Of a stretch of 61,934 bases of DNA, positions 1 to 8,456 are shown in pieces (positions within the stretch are counted from its first letter, which is position 1; every line of letters starts with the position of its first letter). A model generated the notes under the pieces. The model was not told the origin of the DNA, searched no databases, and saw only the letters and a program-made list of their open reading frames with translations. Source of the DNA: Silicimonas sp. (lineage in GTDB: Bacteria > Pseudomonadota > Alphaproteobacteria > Rhodobacterales > Rhodobacteraceae); contig JAJDUZ010000073.1 of NCBI GenBank assembly GCA_022826385.1, forward strand, positions 1-61,934. The letters are read 5' to 3'. The translations under genes and the position numbers were made by a program.

Positions 1-137
1 GGCGAAGGACGTGGAGCGGACCTTGGCCAGTTCTCTGGCCTGGGTCCAACTGGCCGCGTGCCGGTTCCTGATGCGACGGGTAGCGCGGGCAATAACGTAA
101 TTATTACAATATGTTAACTAATTATGATTCAGGCTCT
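1..137 (+). mobile_element. Right end of an IS5-like insertion sequence (partial)
   Basis: The segment holds the last codons of a transposase followed about 30 bp later by TCAGGCTCT (129-137). This is the exact inverse of AGAGCCTGA at 61797-61805, where another IS stub begins. The matching ends, the transposase C-terminus here and the transposase N-terminus at the other edge show the same kind of element in the same orientation at both ends. Downstream flank is TAAG, upstream flank of the other copy is CTAA, compatible with a TA-containing target. Exact boundary is uncertain by 1-2 bp. Confidence 0.75.
2..100 (+). CDS. IS5-family transposase, C-terminal fragment
   Basis: An open frame enters from the left edge and ends at TAA 98-100. 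The 32 visible residues (start AKDVERTLASS, then AWVQLAACRFLMRRVARA) have the arginine-rich helical tail typical of IS5-family DDE transposases. The catalytic residues lie outside the window. The inverted-repeat end follows 29 bp after the stop, as expected for this family. Family assignment rests on a short tail and is moderately certain. Confidence 0.6.
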   Translation, partial: AKDVERTLASSLAWVQLAACRFLMRRVARAIT

Positions 138-207
138 AAGACTCCATCCGATATATTAAGGGTGGGTGGAGGCAGTTTTTGTCGATTCGATTGCGATTCG
201 TGCCGGG

Positions 208-1725
208 TCAGAAGTGAATCGGGAAGCGCTCGCGCACGGCCTTGTCGATTTCGGGGGACACTTGCGCGACGGCACTGGCAAGAATGGCTTCCTTGCGGGC
301 TGTCGCTGCCGGCAGCAATTCCGGGCGCCCAGCTTCGTACCACTCCTTCGGGCTCATCCGGTTGCCGAGAACCGGATAGGTGTACTCGGTCTGCATCAAT
401 TTCAACGTCTGATCCGACCCGAGATAGTGGCCGGGCCCATCGAGACAGACCGATTTCATCACCTCGATCGAGACGCTGTCTTCGGTCACGTCGATGCCCC
501 GCACACAGCGCAGTGCCTGCCCCACAAGGTCATCGCCCAACACGAGGCCCTCGAGGCAGAAGCCCAGAAGCGAGGCCTGCATGCCCGCGGCTTCATAGAC
601 CATGTTGAGGCCCGACAGGCCCGCTAGCACGTTGGTCATCGCCTGTTCCCAACCGGTCTGCATGTCGGGCAGTTTGCTGTCGGCCATGCCACCGGCGGCC
701 CCGCCCGGCAGGCCATAGAAATGGTGCATCTGGGCGCATCCCGCGGTCAGCAATGCCTGTTCGGCCGAGCCCCCCGACATCGCGCCGGTGCGCAGGTCCG
801 AGACGAAGGGCCAGGTGCCGAACACCGCCGGGTGACCGGGTTTGATGGCGTTCACATAGACGACGCCTGCCAGACATTCCGCCACGGCCTGCACGATGGC
901 GGCCGCAATGGGTGCGGGCGCAGTGGCGCCGGCTTGACCGGCGGAGAGGAGCAAGACCGGCATGCCTGCCCGGATCGCGTGTTCCATCGCGACGCAGCTT
1001 TCCTCGGCAAACTTCATCGGCGGCACCACGAAACAGTTGGTGTTCGAGATGAAGGGCCGGTCGCGCCAGGCTTCCTCGCTGCCCGCGATCATGTGGATCA
1101 TGTCCATGCAGGGGGCGACGTTTTCAGGGTCCGCGAAGGACGTGCCGATATGTTTCTGCGTGCCAGCCGCGGCGGCATAGATGGTGTTCAGGTCCAGCTC
1201 GAGATTGTCTTCGATATCGCGGCAGACCATCGGGCGCTGGAAGAAGTGAATGTTGTCGAGGTTTTGCACCAGCCGGGCCGCGTCATGCAGGTCGCGTGTT
1301 GTCGGGTCGCGATACTCGCCGGTCTCGACCTCGACCACATGAACGGCGGCACCGGCGGTGCCGTAATGCACGCGGTTCGGTTCCAGATGCAGGTCGAACT
1401 TGGGGTCGCGTCCGCACAGCGTGATGTTCCGGGCAGCCTTGGCCACCATGTCCTCGACCAGCGCGCGCGGATAGCGCAGGCGACCATCATCGCCCTGGAT
1501 CGCGCCCGCCGCGACCATGGCTTCGACACCAGAGGGCGGCGCTTGCGACAGACCGATGGTTTCCAACGCTTCAAGCGCGGCTTCGTGAATGCGCAGAACA
1601 GCCGCGTCGTCCAGCGGGCGGTACCAGCCGCCTTTCATGCCTGCCCTGATCGGCCGGATGTCTTCGGCCAGGGGTGCGGCGCGCAAGGCGACCCGCGCGG
1701 CGCGTCCTCCGGAACGGCGGCTCAC
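208..1725 (-). CDS. MttB-like (trimethylamine/betaine) methyltransferase, non-pyrrolysine
   Basis: A 505-aa protein of the MttB/MtgB superfamily (TIM-barrel corrinoid-dependent methyltransferases). The basic N-terminus, the RAGMKGGWYRPL segment near residue 28 and the glycine-rich GLPGGAAGGMADSKLPD stretch near residues 340-357 are family hallmarks. There is no in-frame amber codon, so this is a non-pyrrolysine member; characterised members demethylate glycine betaine, proline betaine or related quaternary amines, passing the methyl to a corrinoid protein. None is encoded nearby. Start is GTG at 1725. It is the last gene of a five-gene minus-strand run, 94 bp after a GcvT-type dehydrogenase, which suggests that its product (a demethylated amine) feeds the dehydrogenases. 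Substrate is inferred only. Confidence 0.85.
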   Translation of the reverse strand: MSRRSGGRAARVALRAAPLAEDIRPIRAGMKGGWYRPLDDAAVLRIHEAALEALETIGLSQAPPSGVEAMVAAGAIQGDDGRLRYPRALVEDMVAKAARNITLCGRDPKFDLHLEPNRVHYGTAGAAVHVVEVETGEYRDPTTRDLHDAARLVQNLDNIHFFQRPMVCRDIEDNLELDLNTIYAAAAGTQKHIGTSFADPENVAPCMDMIHMIAGSEEAWRDRPFISNTNCFVVPPMKFAEESCVAMEHAIRAGMPVLLLSAGQAGATAPAPIAAAIVQAVAECLAGVVYVNAIKPGHPAVFGTWPFVSDLRTGAMSGGSAEQALLTAGCAQMHHFYGLPGGAAGGMADSKLPDMQTGWEQAMTNVLAGLSGLNMVYEAAGMQASLLGFCLEGLVLGDDLVGQALRCVRGIDVTEDSVSIEVMKSVCLDGPGHYLGSDQTLKLMQTEYTYPVLGNRMSPKEWYEAGRPELLPAATARKEAILASAVAQVSPEIDKAVRERFPIHF

Positions 1726-1819
1726 GGTTTGATCTCTTTCGCAGGCATGACACGTCCTCCCTCGCGCAGTACCTCCATTTCGACGCTTGTTCGCGACCCG
1801 GTCTAACCCATTCGCGACA

Positions 1820-4267
1820 CTAGGCTTTCATTCGCTCCGCTTTCGGATCGTACATCGGCGCAAGGCTTGCCTCGGCCGCAACGCGGGTACCTGCGATCTC
1901 GATCTCATAGGTCGAGGCCAGCACCTGCTCGGTCGTTTCGCCTTCGCACGGCACATAGCCCATGCCAATCGCCCCGCCCAGATGGTGGCCATAATTCGCG
2001 CTGGTCACGATGTTCACGATTTCGCCGTCGCGCACCAGGGCCTCGTTGTGGAACAGCATCTGGTCGGGGTCGCTGAGCTTGAACTGCAGCATCCGGCGCG
2101 AGACGCCGTCTTCGCGCTTCCGCCGCACCGCATCGCGCCCGATGAAGCTGTCCTTCGCCTTGGTCTTGACCGCGAAGCCCAGTCCGGCTTCGACAACATG
2201 GTCTTCATCGGTGATGTCATGGCCGAAATGCCGGAAGGCCTTCTCGATCCGACAGGAATCCATCGCGTGCAGACCGCAGAGTTTCAGGCCATGATCCGCG
2301 CCCGCCTCGCGCAGGGTTTCGAACACATGCGCGGCTTGATCGACCGAGACGTAAAGCTCCCAGCCCAGTTCGCCGACATAGGAAATCCGGTGCGCTCGCG
2401 CCAGGCCAAGCCCCATCTCGACCTCGCGCGCAGTGCCGAACGGGAAGGCGTCGTTCGAGAAATCGTCCGGCGACACAGCCTGCAACAGGTCGCGCGCCTT
2501 GGGCCCCATGATCGGGAAACACGCCTCGGCCGCAGTGACATCCATGATGACGGCGACGTCATCGCCAAGGTGGCGCTTGAGCCACGCCAAATCGCGCTGC
2601 ACCGTGGCGGCGGGCACCACCAGCAGGAACGCGGTCGGCGAAAGTCGCGTCACGGTCAGATCACACTCGATCCCGCCCCGCTCGTTCAACATCTGGCCAT
2701 AGGTGATCGTGCCGGCTGCTTTGTCGAGATCGCCCGCAAAGACACGCTGCATGAAGGTCAGGGCGCCCGGGCCTTCGACCCGGATCTTGCCGAACGACGA
2801 CATGTCCAGCAGGCCGACGCCGGTGCGCATGGCCATATGCTCGGCCTTCTGGTTCTCGAACCAGTTCTGCTTGCCCCAGTCATACTCATAGGCGCGTTTC
2901 TGGTTCGGCTCAGCAAACCAGTTGGCGCGTTCCCAACCTGCGGTTTCCCCGAAGACCGCGCCGTCAGCCTTGAGATGCTCGTGGATCGGCGAGCGGCGCA
3001 CGCCGCGCGCGGTTTCGACCTGTCGGAACGGGTAATGGTCGGCGTAAAGCAGCCCCAGCGTTTCGCTGACACGCTCTTGCAGATAGCGCCGGTTGCGCTG
3101 GAAGGGTTGCGCGCGGCGAATGTCGACATCCCAGAGGTCGAACGGCGGATGGCCTTCGTCCATCCACGCCGCCATGGCCATGCCCGCCCCGCCCGACGAA
3201 ACGATCCCGATCGAGTTGTACCCGGCCGCAACCCAGTAGTTCTTCAACTCGGGCGCTTCGCCCAGATAATAACGGTCGTCCGGCGTGAAGCTTTCCGGAC
3301 CGTTGAAGAACGTGTGGACGCCCGCGGTCTCGAAGAGCGGCATCCGGTGCATCGCCTTTTCCAGCACCGGTTCGAAATGGTCGAAGTCTTCCGGCAGGCT
3401 GTCGAACTCGAAGTCTTCCGGAATGCCGTTCATGCCCCACGGCTTGGCCTTGGGTTCGAACGCGCCCAGCATCATCTTGCCCGCATCGGCCTTGTAATAA
3501 GCGTATTCGTCCGGCACCCGCGTCACCGGCATGCTGGTCAGGCCATCGACCGGCTCGGTCAACAGATAGAAGTGCTCGCACGCGTGAAGCGGCAGCGTGA
3601 CACCCGATTGAGCGGCCAGATCGCGACCCCACATGCCACCGCAATTCACCACATGCTCGGCTGCGATATGACCTGTGGTGCCATCGGCCTGCACGTAGTT
3701 CACGCCTGTCGCCTTGGTGCCGTCATCGGTCACGTTGCTGACCTTGACGCCCTCGACGATCTGCGCGCCTTTCATCTTGGCGCCGCGCGCCAATGCCATG
3801 GCGATATTCGCCGGATCGCCCTGCCCGTCCCCCGGCAAGTAGACCGCGCTGACACAGTCCTCGACGGTCAGGTAAGGGCAAAGTTCTTTCGCGGTTTCCA
3901 GCGGCACTTCCTCGACCTCGACACCAAAGGCACGGGCCAAGCTGGCTTGCCGCAGGATTTCCTCGCGTCGATGGTCCGTCAGCGCAATCGTCAGCGAGCC
4001 GGTGACCTTGAGGCCGGTCGCAACGCCGGTTTCCGCTTCGAGCCGGCCATAGAGATCGGCCGAATACTTGGCGAGGCGCGTCATGTTCTGGTTCGGGCGC
4101 AACTGACCGATCAGCCCGGCGGCGTGCCATGTTGTGCCGCAGGTCAACTGCTTGCGTTCGAGCAGCACGATGTCGGTCCAGCCGCGTTCGGCCAGATGAT
4201 AAGCCAGCGAACAACCAGAGATACCGCCGCCGATGATGACGACGCGGGCATGGGTCGGTAGGGTCAT
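1820..4267 (-). CDS. FAD-dependent dimethylglycine/sarcosine dehydrogenase with GcvT domains
   Basis: An 815-aa two-part enzyme. The N-terminal DAO/FAD half has the dinucleotide motif VVIIGGGISGCS near residue 10 and TTWHAAG near residue 45, whose His covalently binds FAD in dimethylglycine and sarcosine dehydrogenases. The C-terminal half (about 430-815) is a GcvT-like tetrahydrofolate domain that accepts the one-carbon unit. Following the His, LIGQLRPNQN is typical of the dimethylglycine/sarcosine clade. The ATG at 4267 overlaps the upstream stop as ATGA, so translation is probably coupled to the homocysteine methyltransferase. Upstream in-frame codons belong to a shadow frame. Exact N-methyl substrate is not determinable. 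Confidence 0.88.
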   Translation of the reverse strand: MTLPTHARVVIIGGGISGCSLAYHLAERGWTDIVLLERKQLTCGTTWHAAGLIGQLRPNQNMTRLAKYSADLYGRLEAETGVATGLKVTGSLTIALTDHRREEILRQASLARAFGVEVEEVPLETAKELCPYLTVEDCVSAVYLPGDGQGDPANIAMALARGAKMKGAQIVEGVKVSNVTDDGTKATGVNYVQADGTTGHIAAEHVVNCGGMWGRDLAAQSGVTLPLHACEHFYLLTEPVDGLTSMPVTRVPDEYAYYKADAGKMMLGAFEPKAKPWGMNGIPEDFEFDSLPEDFDHFEPVLEKAMHRMPLFETAGVHTFFNGPESFTPDDRYYLGEAPELKNYWVAAGYNSIGIVSSGGAGMAMAAWMDEGHPPFDLWDVDIRRAQPFQRNRRYLQERVSETLGLLYADHYPFRQVETARGVRRSPIHEHLKADGAVFGETAGWERANWFAEPNQKRAYEYDWGKQNWFENQKAEHMAMRTGVGLLDMSSFGKIRVEGPGALTFMQRVFAGDLDKAAGTITYGQMLNERGGIECDLTVTRLSPTAFLLVVPAATVQRDLAWLKRHLGDDVAVIMDVTAAEACFPIMGPKARDLLQAVSPDDFSNDAFPFGTAREVEMGLGLARAHRISYVGELGWELYVSVDQAAHVFETLREAGADHGLKLCGLHAMDSCRIEKAFRHFGHDITDEDHVVEAGLGFAVKTKAKDSFIGRDAVRRKREDGVSRRMLQFKLSDPDQMLFHNEALVRDGEIVNIVTSANYGHHLGGAIGMGYVPCEGETTEQVLASTYEIEIAGTRVAAEASLAPMYDPKAERMKA

Positions 4268-5148
4268 GTCAGGTCTTTCCCAAAACGTTTGGCCAACTCG
4301 GCAATATGGGCCGGGCCGGTTTCGCAGCAGCCGCCGATGATCGTCGCGCCCAACTCGGCCCAGCGTTCGGCGAAGTCGGCATAATCGACGGGGCCAAGAT
4401 CCTGCCGACGGGTCAGTTCCTTGACGGTCTGACCTGCGGCCTTGAAGCTTTCCGAAATCGAGGTGAAGCCATTGGCATAAGCGCCGAAGGGGCGTCCTGC
4501 ATCCGCCAGCACCGTCAGGCCGGTGCTGATGGCTTCGGGGCGCGAACAATTCAGCAGAACCGCCTCGACATCGTAGTCATCGATCAACGGCAACACCTCC
4601 GCCAGCGGTTCCCCCGATCGCAGCTTGGTGCCGTCTTCGTCATCCACGCTGAGCGCCACCCAAACCGGTGTGTCGACCGCTGCGGTGCCGATCAGCCCAC
4701 CGCGCGTTTGATCGATGCCACTCATGGTTTCGAGCAGGAAGAGATCAACCGCACCGTCCTGTATCGCGACGATCTCGGCATAGAGGTCGCCTGCGATCTC
4801 GCTGGGCGGTGCGAGTTCCGCCTTATAGGACCACCCAAGCGGGCCAAGCGCACCGGCGATTTTGCCACCACCTGCCGCGTCGCGCGCCGCAACCGCCAGA
4901 TCGACGGCTTGTTTGTGCAGCGCCTCGAACGCCTCGCCGCGCCCGGCGGGGTCCAGCCGGTCGCGATGGATTGCATAGGTGTTCGTGGTGGCGATGTCGG
5001 CCCCGGCGGCAAAGTAATCGGCATGGATGCCGCGCACGGCGTCGGGGTGGTCAATCATGACCTGCGTCGCCCAGAGACCGGTGGGTTCCGCCCCGGTCCG
5101 GGCGAGCAACTCCTGCCCCATGCCGCCATCCAACAGCGTGATTGTCAT
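4264..5148 (-). CDS. Homocysteine S-methyltransferase family protein (BHMT-like)
   Basis: A 294-aa single-domain TIM barrel. LLDGGMGQELLARTG at the N-terminus, Cys201 in LLNCS and the Cys274-Cys275 pair in GGCCETGP form the zinc-binding set of betaine-, S-methylmethionine- and methanethiol-type homocysteine methyltransferases. It overlaps both neighbours by ATGA (4264-4267 and 5145-5148) and sits between two dimethylglycine/sarcosine dehydrogenase paralogues. A betaine-type enzyme would make dimethylglycine for them (inference). A longer upstream reading frame exists but carries no family sequence. Donor specificity is not readable from the sequence. Confidence 0.85.
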   Translation of the reverse strand: MTITLLDGGMGQELLARTGAEPTGLWATQVMIDHPDAVRGIHADYFAAGADIATTNTYAIHRDRLDPAGRGEAFEALHKQAVDLAVAARDAAGGGKIAGALGPLGWSYKAELAPPSEIAGDLYAEIVAIQDGAVDLFLLETMSGIDQTRGGLIGTAAVDTPVWVALSVDDEDGTKLRSGEPLAEVLPLIDDYDVEAVLLNCSRPEAISTGLTVLADAGRPFGAYANGFTSISESFKAAGQTVKELTRRQDLGPVDYADFAERWAELGATIIGGCCETGPAHIAELAKRFGKDLT

Positions 5149-7598
5149 GCGCGAAGTCTCTCGTTCGCCGGATCCCACATCGGAGCGTCGTCCTGCACCA
5201 CGGCCTTGCAGCGGCGGCCATAGATGTCGACCTCGACCTCGGTGCCGGGTTCGGCCAGATCGGTGCGCAGCATTCCCAGCGCAATCGACGCGTTCACGCG
5301 ATAGCCCCACGCGCCGCTGGTGGTCTCTCCCACCACTTCGTCGCCCGACCAAAGCGTCGACATGTAAGGCGCGTCCGAGCCATTTGCCTCGACCTTGAGC
5401 GTCACGAAGCGCTTCTTGACGCCCTGCTGCTTTTCGTTGAGCAGCGCCGCCTTGCCGGGGAAGTCGACCTCTTTGTCGAGTTTGACGAAGCGGTCCAGCC
5501 CACCTTCCAGCAAGCTGTAATCGGTCGAGAGATCGCCCTTCCACGCGCGATAGCCCTTTTCGATCCGCAGCGAGTTCAGGGCATACATCCCGAACGGCTT
5601 CGCACCGCCTTCCGTGATCGCGTCCCAGATCGCGGGGGCGTCTTGCGGATCGCAATGGATTTCCCACCCAAGCTCACCCGCGAACGAGACGCGCAGAAGC
5701 GCGCAAGGCTTGCCCGCTACGGTGCCGTCGAGGCTGGCCGTCAGCCAGCCGGCGGAGAGGTCATGGCCTTCAACGAGACCGGCAAGGATGTCGCGCGACT
5801 TCGGCCCGGTGACGAGCAGGCACTCGGCGTCCTCGGTGTGGTCCGTAACCGTGATCCCCTCGGGCGCATTCCGCGACAACAATTCGGCATCATGCCACTG
5901 CGCCGTGGCCGCCGTGATCAGGCCAACCTCGTCCTCGGAATGCACCATGACGGACATCTCGGTCACGATCCGCCCGCGCCCATCGGCGAAATAGGCAAGG
6001 CTCACGCGGCCCGGCTTCGGCAGCCGCGAGGCCGTCAGGCTGTCGACATAGGCGCGCGCGCCCGGGCCGGTGACTTTCAAACGGGTGAAGCCGGTGATCG
6101 GCAGGATGCCGCAATGGTCGCGCACCGCTTCGCACTCTTCGCGAATGCGCGGTTCCCACGGGCCGTTCCGGTCCCATGTTTGGGTTGCCTCTTCCGACGT
6201 GTCGTCACCGGGCTTGGCGAACCAGTTGGCACGCTCCCATCCGTTGTAGGCCCCGAAGACCGCGCCCGCGTCCTGAAGACGCGAATGCAGCGGCGAGAGC
6301 TTCTTGTCGCGACCAGCCGGCCATTCGTGGAACGGGAAGTGCATGGCGTATTCGTTGCCATAGACTTCCAGTCCTTTGACATTCGCATAGGCCTGATCGG
6401 CATAGGCGGTATAGCGGCGCGGATCGACGGCCCACATGTCCCACTCGGTCTCGCCCTCGGTGATCCATTCGGCCAGCACCTTGCCAGCGCCGCCTGCTTG
6501 AGCGATGCCGAAGGTGAAGACACAGGCCTCGAACGCGTTCTTCACACCCGGCATCGGCCCGATCAGCGGCAAGCCGTCCGGCGCATAGGGGATCGGACCG
6601 TTGATGATCCGTTCGACCCCGGCGCTGCCCGAAAGCGGCACGCGCTCCATCGCGTCGGCCACGATATCCATGATGCGGTCAAGGTCATCGGGATAAAGCT
6701 GGAAGCTGAAATCATCCGGCATCGGGTCATCCGGCGACATCCAGTGACCTTTGCAGTTGGGTTCGTAAGGCCCAATATTAAAACCATTTTTCTCTTGCCG
6801 CAGGTAATACGAAACATCCACATCTCGCACCAAAGGCAGCTTCCCGCCCTTCTCTTTCGCGTAAGCTTCGATCTCGGAAACCTGCTCGGTCAGGACGTAT
6901 TGGTGACTCATCACCATCATCGGCACGGTGCGCCCACCATAGGGCTTGAACCACTCGCCGACCTGCTGCGCATAATACCCGGCGGCGTTCACCACATAGT
7001 CACAGGCAATGTCGCCCTTCTCAGTGTGTACGATCCACGAATGGTCCGGCTTCTGCGTGACGCCGGTCACCGGACAGAACCGGATGATCTGGGCGCCCAT
7101 GTCGCGCGCGCCCTTGGCCAGAGCCTGCGTCAACTGTGCCGGATCGATATCGCCATCAGTCGGATCATAGAGGACCGAGTGCAGATCGTGGGTTTCCATG
7201 AAAGGATACATCTCGACCGCTTCTTCCAGCGTGAGCATCGACATATCGATGCCCTGATACCGCCCCATGCCGCGGGCGCGTTCGAATTCCTGCGTGCGCT
7301 CTTTCGAGTGGCTGAGGCGCAGCGAACCGGTGACGTGATAGTTCATCGGATAGTCGACCGCTTCGCCCAGACCGCGATAAAGCTCGGTCGAGTAGCGCTG
7401 CATGTTCATGATCGACCAACTGGTCGAGAAGGTCGGCACATTGCCTGCCGCGTGCCATGTCGAGCCCGCTGTCAGCTCGTTTTTCTCCAGCAGCACGCAG
7501 TCGGTCCAACCGGCCTTGGCCAGATGAAACAGTGACGAGGCGCCAACGGCCCCGCCACCGATGATGACAACGCGTGCGGTCGAGGGAAATTCAGCCAT
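5145..7598 (-). CDS. FAD-dependent dehydrogenase with GcvT domains, second paralogue
   Basis: An 817-aa protein with the same architecture as the gene at 1820: FAD motif VVIIGGGAVGASS near residue 10, STWHAAG with the flavin-linking His near residue 45, and a GcvT/folate C-terminal half. The stretch after the His (NVPTFSTSWS) differs from the neighbour (LIGQLRPNQN), so this is a separate clade and probably takes a different N-methyl amine. It follows the XRE-cupin regulator gene by 9 bp and overlaps the homocysteine methyltransferase start by 4 bp, placing it second in the operon. Confidence 0.86.
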   Translation of the reverse strand: MAEFPSTARVVIIGGGAVGASSLFHLAKAGWTDCVLLEKNELTAGSTWHAAGNVPTFSTSWSIMNMQRYSTELYRGLGEAVDYPMNYHVTGSLRLSHSKERTQEFERARGMGRYQGIDMSMLTLEEAVEMYPFMETHDLHSVLYDPTDGDIDPAQLTQALAKGARDMGAQIIRFCPVTGVTQKPDHSWIVHTEKGDIACDYVVNAAGYYAQQVGEWFKPYGGRTVPMMVMSHQYVLTEQVSEIEAYAKEKGGKLPLVRDVDVSYYLRQEKNGFNIGPYEPNCKGHWMSPDDPMPDDFSFQLYPDDLDRIMDIVADAMERVPLSGSAGVERIINGPIPYAPDGLPLIGPMPGVKNAFEACVFTFGIAQAGGAGKVLAEWITEGETEWDMWAVDPRRYTAYADQAYANVKGLEVYGNEYAMHFPFHEWPAGRDKKLSPLHSRLQDAGAVFGAYNGWERANWFAKPGDDTSEEATQTWDRNGPWEPRIREECEAVRDHCGILPITGFTRLKVTGPGARAYVDSLTASRLPKPGRVSLAYFADGRGRIVTEMSVMVHSEDEVGLITAATAQWHDAELLSRNAPEGITVTDHTEDAECLLVTGPKSRDILAGLVEGHDLSAGWLTASLDGTVAGKPCALLRVSFAGELGWEIHCDPQDAPAIWDAITEGGAKPFGMYALNSLRIEKGYRAWKGDLSTDYSLLEGGLDRFVKLDKEVDFPGKAALLNEKQQGVKKRFVTLKVEANGSDAPYMSTLWSGDEVVGETTSGAWGYRVNASIALGMLRTDLAEPGTEVEVDIYGRRCKAVVQDDAPMWDPANERLRA

Positions 7599-7607
7599 GT
7601 CTTCTCC

Positions 7608-8174
7608 TCAATAGACAGGGGGTGCGATCACCCAGATCGCAACACAAGGGACCGAGCCGCGATTGGCCCAGCGAAAGGGTTCACCCCGGATCCGGAAACT
7701 GTCGCCCGGGCCCACGGTAAAGGTCTGATTGTCGATGGTGATCTCGAGCGCGCCCGAGACAATGTAACCGACTTCCTGCGTCGGTCGGGTGACGTCGTCC
7801 AGCCGTTCGGCGCCGGGCTGGAAAGTAGAATGGATGACCTCGAAGTCGTCCGTCAGGTCGGGCGAGACAAGCTCTTCCACCAATCCCCCGACCCGGCGCC
7901 CCAGGGCGCGACGCGCGTCGTTGCGCACGATGACATCCGCTTCGTCGGGGCGCACCGGGGCGCGACCGAAGAAGCTTTTGACCGAGATTCCGAAGATGCT
8001 GGCCAACTGCGCCAACTCGTCGGCCGACGGCTCTGAAAGGTTGCGCTCGACCTGGCTCAACCAACCCACCGAACGGCCCATACTGCCTGCGACTTCGGCC
8101 AAGGTCAGGCCACGACGCTTTCGCAAGACCCGAAGGTCCTGTCCGAGGCTTTCTGACGAGGCCAAGAGCGTCAT
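7608..8174 (-). CDS. XRE-family regulator with C-terminal cupin domain
   Basis: A 188-aa regulator. Residues about 10-65 form an XRE helix-turn-helix (LGQDLRVLRKRRGLTLAEVA, then GWLSQVERN); residues about 110-185 are a small cupin that usually senses a metabolite (VGYIVSGALEITIDNQTF, GPGDSF, HxW-like end). ATG at 8174 is chosen over an upstream in-frame start at 8231 because the HTH begins shortly after it and because a perfect inverted repeat (8184-8210) would otherwise lie inside the gene. It heads the methylamine operon and is divergent from the sugar ABC operon, so it probably controls its own unit. Confidence 0.85.
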   Translation of the reverse strand: MTLLASSESLGQDLRVLRKRRGLTLAEVAGSMGRSVGWLSQVERNLSEPSADELAQLASIFGISVKSFFGRAPVRPDEADVIVRNDARRALGRRVGGLVEELVSPDLTDDFEVIHSTFQPGAERLDDVTRPTQEVGYIVSGALEITIDNQTFTVGPGDSFRIRGEPFRWANRGSVPCVAIWVIAPPVY

Positions 8175-8183
8175 GTGACATCC

Positions 8184-8210
8184 CGTGAAAAAATCACCCA
8201 ATTTTTCACG
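8184..8210. promoter_or_regulatory. Inverted repeat, probable operator of the XRE-cupin regulator
   Basis: CGTGAAAAA (8184-8192) and TTTTTCACG (8202-8210) are perfect 9-bp arms separated by 9 bp. The site ends 10 bp upstream of the regulator's ATG, where binding would block its own transcription or translation. The link to this regulator is inferred from position. Confidence 0.55.
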
Positions 8211-8351
8211 AAAAGATGGCCGATGAGTCAAGCCATTTTTGTGTCGAACGGTTCGGGAGTTTGATGTGATTCTATGGCATCCGCCCCCAACGGATCGCCG
8301 ATAGCGCTAACCAGAAAAATCGAATTGTATTTATTTACAAATGTTTAAATC

Positions 8352-8377
8352 ATTTTTGAGGCACGTCCCTCAAAAAT
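8352..8377. promoter_or_regulatory. LacI-type operator copy 1 upstream of sugar ABC operon
   Basis: ATTTTTGAGG and CCTCAAAAAT are perfect 10-bp arms around CACGTC. The 16-bp core TGAGGCACGTCCCTCA (8357-8372) is a near-palindrome centred on CpG, the usual centre of LacI-family operators. A second core lies exactly 30 bp downstream. A LacI-type gene is encoded in the operon at 15929. Confidence 0.6.
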
Positions 8378-8380
8378 CCA

Positions 8381-8409
8381 TTGACGTGAGGTACGTCCCT
8401 CAAATAGCG
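8381..8409 (+). promoter_or_regulatory. Probable promoter with LacI-type operator copy 2
   Basis: TTGACG at 8381-8386 is a good -35 element; the -10 (around 8403-8410, AATAGCGT) is weak. The second operator core TGAGGTACGTCCCTCA (8387-8402) fills the spacer, a repressing position. It differs from copy 1 at one base. Transcription would run into the sugar-binding-protein gene, whose ATG at 8457 has GGGAGG in front. Confidence 0.5.
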
Positions 8410-8456
8410 TTTCTTTACGGTTGCCCGCATAAAGCACCTGAATCTGGGAGGATTTC

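Noticed and set aside
208..1725. Pyrrolysine-containing MttB
   Set aside because: No in-frame TAG occurs in this gene or in the copy at 38686-40200; no Pyl biosynthesis genes are seen.
1787..4261. Long open frame on the plus strand opposite the dehydrogenase gene (824 codons); similar long antisense frames at 5142-7535, 30885-32750, 38272-40230 and 46647-48770
   Set aside because: They mirror strongly conserved genes on the other strand, encode arginine/histidine-rich sequence with no domain, and are expected from GC-rich third-position bias.
8174..8231. Longer N-terminus of the XRE-cupin protein starting at 8231
   Set aside because: It would run through the perfect inverted repeat and has no HTH-family sequence; ATG 8174 fits better.
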